Shown here one piece after another: positions 57,371 through 64,000 of a DNA stretch of 64,000 nucleotides (its first letter is position 1; the number at the start of each line of letters is the position of its first letter). The position numbers were made by a program, and so were the translations under genes. The notes beneath the pieces were generated by a model. It saw only the letters and a list, made by a program, of their open reading frames with translations, was not told where the DNA came from and did no database searches. The stretch is from Vishniacozyma victoriae. Lineage: Eukaryota > Basidiomycota > Tremellomycetes > Tremellales > Bulleribasidiaceae. The stretch is taken from assembly GCA_017654735.1 (NCBI GenBank), contig JADPYG010000001.1, positions 496,001 to 560,000 on the forward strand, read 5' to 3'.

Positions 57371-59256
57371 TCAGAATAGGCTTCGAGAGTACCTGTGTAC
57401 TCGGCGGCCTGAATCGACGTCAACATCGACCTTAGCATCGACATCGAGTCCGTGGTTGTGGCCGTGACCCAAGCCCTTCTTGTAAAGGGTATTGTGAGTG
57501 TTCTTGCCGATAGTCTAACCATCAGCGAAAGTTCAGGTCCGTCCGCTCAAGTCACTTACGTCAACAGCCCCCTTGACGCCGTTCTGGTTGTTCAAGAGAC
57601 CTCTTCGCTGATAGAATCGGTCTCCTCGGTGAACAGCGTCGACATCAACATCGAGATCGGCCTCAATGTCCAACCTATCATCGCCGTGTCGGTAGTCCCT
57701 CTTGCCGTAGATGATGTGGTCGGCGTTGAGCTCGGCCTCGGCCTCAATCTCAGCCATAAGCTCATCAGGGTCGTAGTAACCTCGCTTGATGGCTAGATCA
57801 TCGACTTCGATATCGGCAACAGCATCTAGAAGCTCGTCTTCGTCGTAGTGTCCGTAGTGGTGTGCGTGGTGGTGCCTGCCGCCGCTGTAACCGTGATCAC
57901 CACCAGTGACGTCTAGAACACCGCCGAGTAGTTTACTCTTTTGGTTTGGACCAGAAGAAAGGACATTGCCGAGGATATCGCCCTGACCGGAACCCAGGAT
58001 ATCTCGCTTGACAACAACATCGGCATCGACATCGAGCTGGTTGTCAGCTGAGGTAACAGGGTGGAAAGAGTAGGACATACAAGTTCACAATCACCGTTCT
58101 TGAAGGCTCCCCATCGACCGAACTTATTGCAAGAGTCACCGTCGGGAGGGCCTAGCAATCGCCTCTTGCCAACGTGAACATCGGCCTGGGCATGAGTATG
58201 GAGACCGGGGAAAAGGTGGAGATGACTTACAACAATGCACAGGAGACCACCGACAACACCCTGTCGTCCGTCCTGCCAGCAAGGAGCACCGTCGGTCAAA
58301 CCGTTCTCTCCTTGATAGTAGTATCCCCAGTAGCCTCGCTTCTGGACGTGAACCTCAGCCTGAGAGTCAGCTCACTTCCATGATCAGATAGATCAACGAC
58401 ATACGGCAAGACATTGGTAGTTGGTCAAGACTCCCTCCCTGCCGTTCTCAACACAGGGGACACCGTCCAAAAAGTAAGGGTCGTCCTTGTAGAATCGCTT
58501 GCCAATGGAAAGATCGGCATCAATATCGATCAAGTTACCACAAGATTGATCGTGGATGTATCCTCGTCGACTGTCAACCCAACAAGGTCGTCCCTCCTCG
58601 TAAAACCTGTTGAACCTCCATGGTCCGGCGTACCCGTGGTCGTATCGGCCAGCATCGACATCGACATCAACGACAGCGCAGAGGAGGTCCTGAAGGAGAC
58701 CTTGTCGACCATTGTGGAAACAAGGGGTACCATTGGCGAAGTACGGATCGTCAAAATTGTGGAATCGCTTGCCAACCTTGATGGAGGCATCGATGTTGAT
58801 CTGATTGTCAGCTCTTTCTATCTTTGTATCTTGAGCTACTCACCAAGTCACCACAGGTATGATCCTTCATCCAGCCTCGTCGGCCATCTACCCAACAAGG
58901 GGTTCGGTCGGCGTAGTAGTTGGTGAACTTTTGAGGACCAGATGGGGACCTCTTGTGTACAGCGACATCAAGATCAACGTCCAGCTAATCGTCAGCCGGG
59001 TCCTGCGTCTTGATTGGAGTGACATACATTTAGACAGATATTGTTCTGCCAGTGACCACGTCGGCCCTGTGACCAGCACGAGGAACCATCATCGTGACCT
59101 CGAGCAGCGAGACCGGCGCCCTGCTTGTCAGCTACTGACCTCTCGAGTGTAGTGATGACTTACTTTAGAAGAATGAGGAACTGGACCAGCCTGAACCTCA
59201 ACCACCGCTAGGGCAGCATATAAAGCAACAAGGGAAGCAGCGTAGATACCGAACAT
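57371..59256 (-). CDS. Secreted modular Cys-rich, Kex2-type multi-peptide precursor
   Basis: Novel-looking secreted protein of 525 residues in eight exons, all joined in phase 0. Exon 1 (59256-59164) is a signal peptide, MFGIYAASLVALYAALAVVE then VQAGPVPHSSK. Seven two-cysteine modules follow, each with C-x3-[GS]-R-x-G-x6-C, 13 residues between the cysteines in every case: CWSQGRRGHWQNNIC, CWVDGRRGWMKDHTC, CFHNGRQGLLQDLLC, CWVDSRRGYIHDQSC, CVENGREGVLTNYQC, CWQDGRQGVVGGLLC, CNKFGRWGAFKNGDC. Most are preceded by an acidic spacer (LDVDLDVAV, INIDASIKV, IDIDADLSI) and Lys-Arg. The Cys-poor C-terminal part has more Lys-Arg sites (VVKR, AIKR, YGKR), a His patch (RHHHAHHYGHY) and acidic D-V-D runs, and ends SRRVHRYSRSLF-like (SGRRVHRYSRSLF). 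No known domain was recognised. A Kex2-processed set of small one-disulfide peptides is inferred. Confidence 0.88.
58081..59120 (-). repeat. Seven tandem Cys modules encoded on exon-sized units
   Basis: Exons at 59120-59028 (module 1), 58984-58844 (module 2), 58800-58405 (modules 3-5 fused), 58359-58231 (module 6) and 58185-58081 (module 7). Every boundary is phase 0, so single exons can duplicate without breaking the frame. Module 4 lacks the Lys-Arg site; module 1 has only AAR before it. Confidence 0.85.
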
Positions 59257-59997
59257 TGTGTTGTATTATGTGGATTTGAAAGTAAAGCGAAGATCAACGA
59301 ATGAATATATGAACCGCTGGGGTCTTTTAAGTTGGTGGTGAAAGAAAGATAGATGAGTGTGAGTGAATGAGGAATAGACAGCATATTTCGTCTGCTTATA
59401 TATGACTGTCCTTGGTAGAATGAATCAATATTGAGCTTGGGGTTGTTTACGTGCCCCGGGGAATCGAGTGGGGTTGTCGCGTCAGTAGGTTAATCTGAAT
59501 ACTAGGTATGTGGGTTATGTCTCGCCTAAAGAGAGGTCAATTGAGACTGATCTCATTCCATGTGTGAGTCTGGATGGTCCCCCGATCCTCCGAGATGTGT
59601 ACATGTTGTCGAACATCATCGGCAGGCAAGAGCGAGGGTAGAGACATCCTGTCTCAGACGCGTCGTGGGGTCATGGCCGCGAAATCGATTGGCACACTTG
59701 CACTCTGGCGTCTCAAGCTCCGAACTAGGGCAGAAATGTATTCTTGGATCGATAGAGTAGCTAGCCGTCGACAGACTAGTGGAAATGACAGTCATGCATG
59801 CACGACGATGTCCGCAGCTTGACCTATGGAGATGAGTACGGGACCAAAATCAATCGCGTCAACCGATCATCCAAAAGTCAAGATTTCATCTCTCCATACC
59901 TCATCTTTTTGGCTAAATCTCGTCACCCACGCTTAGGGCATAGGTCGGATCCATTCTCGAAAGGGAATTCCCTCGCCAATCGATCGGCAGTATCGCC
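59257..59997. promoter_or_regulatory. Divergent region, secreted precursor gene / SEN1
   Basis: About 740 bases between divergent starts. A tatatatgac element at about 59398-59407 lies 140 bases upstream of the precursor gene and could be its TATA region. Short open frames at 59560-59822 do not resemble proteins. Confidence 0.45.
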
Positions 59998-62900
59998 ATG
60001 AACCCCGACCACCCAACTCCCGAGCAGGTAGAGGCAATTCTAATTGGAGCTGTAGCGAAACACCCTACCGATAGCGAGCTGCTCCCAGTTCTCAATTTCC
60101 TACTACCGATAGTGGATGTACCTCTGAGTACTTCTGTGTCTTCATCTTCTTCAAGTTCGACATCCACTGTTCACTTCTACTGTTCAAAATGTCCCTCGGC
60201 GATACATCGAGAATCAGCTACCTACTTGCTGTACTTGTTCGCCTTTCAGCGGGCTGGAACGGCTAGTAGGTTCATACAAGGATTGGAGAAGACTTTGAAC
60301 GGATGTGTGAACTGTGCTCGGTCGTTCGGGGGGATCAAGGGGAAGTTTGGTTCAAAGTGAGTTCTGGCTGCGCCCGGCTCATGAATGCAGAAGCTGACAA
60401 GGTAGGTACCTAGCCTTCCTACCACCTCAGGCGAAGAGTAACTTCTTTCGTGCCTTGGACGACTATCAATGTAAACTCATCCTCGATACCCTCAAATCCC
60501 TTTCCCTCTCCGATGCGGACTCGCCAACGCTGTTCGGTCTGCCATCATCGACAATCCAACTACTCTTCTCTGGACCAAGTCTATTGTCCAATGCCGAGAT
60601 CTCTACCGCCCTAGATAACGCTATCACCATTCACTACTCGTCGGCTCAACCTAATATCACATCCTACGGTCTCAATCCGCTCATGGTTCGCCTTCTCTCG
60701 TCAGCCAGCGCGAAACGTCGGTCATGGGCAATATCGCAGGTTCCAGCCTGTGCCCGCCGTCCGGTCTCGTTTGAGCATTGGTGTGATTCCGGGCTTGGGG
60801 AACAGGTACAAGCTTTGTATACAGGGACTGGGGACGCCAATCAAGAAGAGCGGTTCAAGGGTATGGAGGCGCTCTTGCGTTGTGGAGCGCTCTCTGCCGA
60901 TGCAGTCGAGAAGGGCCTCATTGAAGGCCGACTTCAAGCAGAGGGAGAGGACGGTGGACAGCAAGGCTTTATGGTCATGTTGAGTCATTTGCTTGGTAGT
61001 CCGTCTGAATGTGAGTCCAAGCTCAACGAAGGTCCGTGCTCACAAACAGATTATCAGACTATCCTAAATTGTTTCGCATTACTTCTCTCTACATGTCCTT
61101 CACCAGTCATGTGGACATTCGATACATCCCCCGATCTTCCTCATACCCTCTTTTCTGAAACCAAGGATAACGCTTCGTTCCAAAAAGTCATCATGGAGCA
61201 TTATCAATCATCCTCCCCACCATCACCTCAAGAAAACGCAATTTCAATGTCAAAAGGAAAAGGAAGGGAATGCGACTCGGAGAACCCAATGTCGTGGATC
61301 TCCGACTTTCTTCGATCGCTCGTACCGCTTAAAGGGGAGAGACGAAAGTCGGGCAAAGAAATGGCTCTTCCTCAAGCATTGGCAAAAGCCATGAATTTCT
61401 GCTTTGTCGAGATGCAACACGAGCGTGTCTCCGTCGAAGTCAAGGCGGCTTCGGCGCAATGTGGATTTGACGTAAGTCACGGCATACATGCTTCGTACTG
61501 ATCAACAGGCATTAGCGGATGTCCGCAAGCGTATTTCCGATAGCGGCCAAATCTTGCAGACCGCTTTCTCCTCGACTCTACAGGTTCACGCCAAATATAT
61601 CGCCGCTGTCGCACTCCGCCCAAATGATCGACCCGGTACTGCTTGGGCGTCAGCGAGATTATCCGCCCAAAGGCTGCTGGAACAATGTTTCAACGGCGAT
61701 GGTCGAGATATTGTCGAAAGCATGCTTGGCCTCGCCCATATCGCTTTTTCCGAGAAGAGGAGATTGAAAAGGTCTAGAGGAGGTAGGGAAGCCCCAGCCC
61801 CGCAACCTGTCACAAACCTGCACAAGGCATCTGTACATGGTGAACTCTGGCGTATGGCTTACGACAACGTCGGGACGGCCGATGTCGCTGGAGTCGCCAT
61901 CTTTCTCAAGACAATTTCGACATTCAGTCATGTTGAATTACTGGATAGAAGGAATGCTTGGAGAGGAGGATCACTCAATGCGGTCGTCAAGGAGGAAGAC
62001 TGGATAGCTTCGATTCGAGCAATCAACCATGGACTTCGAAACTCTCGGGAAGGGTTCGCCCATGCCCTTGAATCATTGGCGATGCAACCCGACACGGCGC
62101 TTACTCGGACCCTATGGGATATTGCTGGAGTACCAAAAGCCGCCATCATCCTCTTATTATCGCCAATCGACGAGATACATGATCCGATCATCAGTCTGAT
62201 CCAACAAGCCTTTGACGATACCGACGATCGACTAGACTGCTTCCGGATCCTCCTCCAAAAGTATCCTGATCAGGCAATGGAAGGTCTTCGATTCTTCCTC
62301 CAACACTTCATCCAGACCGCTCAGAAGACGCCCGATTCATGCTCGCTTGCTAAATGGCTAGTGAGGTGTTTCACCGATGTTCTCGATGTCCTCTGTAATC
62401 CCTCTTCATCTGAACCACTTCTACACGCCGAAGCGTTTCTTAACAATGAGGCCGGAGGTGTCAATATGAGCAAACGGGTCGGAGATCTTTGGTCGCTCAT
62501 GACGGAATCTTTGTCGGTCATCTTCGATCGAACAAAAGATTGGGCACCGCTATACGAGAATGAAGTCATGGTCGACTGGATGCGAGATGCTTTGATTTTC
62601 GGTAGAGGCATGACCGAACATATCCGAGTGTTTGAGGCTGCTTTTCTCGGTCAATCAGGATCACGATTTAGTGGGGACGATGTCGATTCACCATTAAAGA
62701 TCACGCATGTTGGGAAAAGGATGGTGGAGAAGCTGGAGAAGGTACTGAAGCATCTCGTATCCTGGCTCAGGCTCACAGAGTAAGTTGTTCCGCGTGTGAG
62801 CCCTGGCAGTAACTGATCTCAGCGTCGAGACGCTTCATCAAACCTTTGAGCTCATCAAGACTATTGTAGGCCGAATCGCCAAGGCCAAACCCGATCTCAC

Positions 62901-64000
62901 CAAGACACCTGAGTTGGAAGCTACATTACAGGACATCGATAAATTCTCGCGTCGCGCCGATACGAATCATCGAACACGTCTTTCGGACGATTACTTATCC
63001 GAGCTGGCGGGTATTCTTGATCCATTCGAATTGGGTCTGGCCGATGATGAGGTCCAATTCCTCAAGGAACAAAAGGCGACCCCGAGCGAGACACCTTCTT
63101 CGTCCCGAGACCGCGAAATCAAAACTCCATCATCTGGCGAGCCAATGCTCATCACCAAGAAGAATGCTTTCGAGGAAATGATGAAGACTGCTGGCAAATC
63201 CAAGACTCCGACCTCATCCCAGACCTCGACAAGCGCAAAACCAGTAAAGAAGGCAGGGGCGTCCTTTAGTAAACCAACAGAAGTAATCGATATCGACGAC
63301 GACGACTTCGATGATTCTTTCTTGGATCAACTATCGGGCGGTGATCTCGACATGATCGAAAAGAAGGCCAAAGTAGCCAGCACGTTGCCCAAGCCTGTCT
63401 TCCCCAGATCCGCCTTTCCAGTACGACATACACCGACCGCCGCAGCTCAAAAACTCAACATCAATGTCGTTCCCCGCAAGCCTATCATCACGAAATCGTC
63501 TGCCCCTTCTTTCAAGTCCAAATTCATGCAAGAAGCGCGAAGGGAGCACAAGATGGGTCTTGCGGAACGCGGACGAGCTCAGATTGGTGGTATCAACCCT
63601 ACACTTCCTCCAAGTTCGAGATTTGGAACAGGTCTGGGTGCACACACTGGAGAACCACGGAAGATCAAGGTGATGGAAAGCGAGTCGAGTGCGACCGATT
63701 CGTCGGACGAGGATAATACAGGAATGAAAGCATTGGCCCAAAGACAAAAGTCTCCAGTCAAGCGAGCGCCGATAGTACCTCCCAAGATCAAAATGATGGG
63801 TTCGGCCATGGACGACGTGCTACGAGTTCGTGAGGAACGAAGGAACGCTCAGCATAGGATCAAACAGCGACTTCGACCCGATATTTCCGATCTTCATCGA
63901 TACGTACTCAGCTGGGATCCGCAGCACGTCGGTCCAACACCTCCGCATCATCCTCAATACGCCGCTCTTACCTCCAAGCTCGGTCCTGTTCCACCCACAT
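59998..64000 (+). CDS. SEN1: SEN1-like RNA/DNA helicase, 5' part (cut by window end)
   Basis: Superfamily 1 helicase that terminates non-coding transcription and resolves R-loops in the nucleus. The window holds only the N-terminal part, about 1,280 residues, and runs off the right edge. The start is MNPDHPTPEQVEAILIGAVA. Early segments CVNCARSFGGIKGKFGSK then YLAFLPPQAKSNFFRALDDY match the SEN1 N-terminal domain. A long helical repeat-like region follows (60455-62780). The linker has acidic and basic low-complexity parts (VIDIDDDDFDDSFLDQL) and then the conserved RLRPDISDLHRYVLSWDPQH that precedes the helicase core. The helicase motifs lie beyond the window. Introns are few and short (about 60359-60410, 61470-61508, 62781-62822). 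The intron at 60359 uses an acceptor at GACAAGGTAG, giving GSKYLAFL. Confidence 0.9.

Overview
The window is nuclear DNA of a basidiomycete yeast of the Tremellales, most like Kwoniella or Cryptococcus. Genes are dense and intron-rich. Introns are about 45-60 bases, with GTAAGT/GTATGT/GTACGT donors and CTGAC/CTGAT/CTAAT branch points just upstream of the acceptor. The protein content is fungal: TFIIH, ISWI, ERMES, PDR-type ABC and chorismate synthase genes. The organism assignment is inferred from these features and was not tested by a database search.

Left part (1-30.5 kb), mostly housekeeping genes: the tail of an unidentified gene; RAD3/XPD; the complex I LYR subunit NDUFA6; two unrecognised proteins; a full-length PDR-type ABC transporter; ISW1 divergent from TAF4; cytochrome b5; the divergent ribosomal protein pair RPL8/RPL38; a TENA/THI-4 protein; a Spo12-family protein; MMM1; and a DHA1-type MFS transporter.

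Middle part (30.7-49.0 kb), the accessory region: six tandem paralogues on the minus strand encode small seven-helix membrane proteins resembling the basidiomycete DUF6534 family. A seventh, more divergent member with a collagen-like Gly/Pro-rich N-terminal tail lies on the plus strand beyond a second Spo12-family gene and a dienelactone hydrolase gene. The paralogues share exon layout, a short C-terminal tail motif and some upstream sequence, which suggests duplication together with promoters.

Right part (49.2-64 kb): chorismate synthase (ARO2), a Gemin2/SIP1-like snRNP assembly factor, a PPS1-like dual-specificity phosphatase with one degenerate and one active phosphatase signature, a secreted modular Cys-rich precursor, and the 5' part of SEN1, cut by the window end.

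The best candidates for undescribed biology are two. The first is the secreted precursor at 57371-59256: a signal peptide, seven two-cysteine modules of invariant spacing (C-x3-[GS]-R-x-G-x6-C), most preceded by an acidic D-V-D-like spacer and a Lys-Arg site, with every intron in phase 0. It looks like a Kex2-processed multi-peptide precursor. The second is the tandem seven-helix array. Nothing in the window links the two directly.
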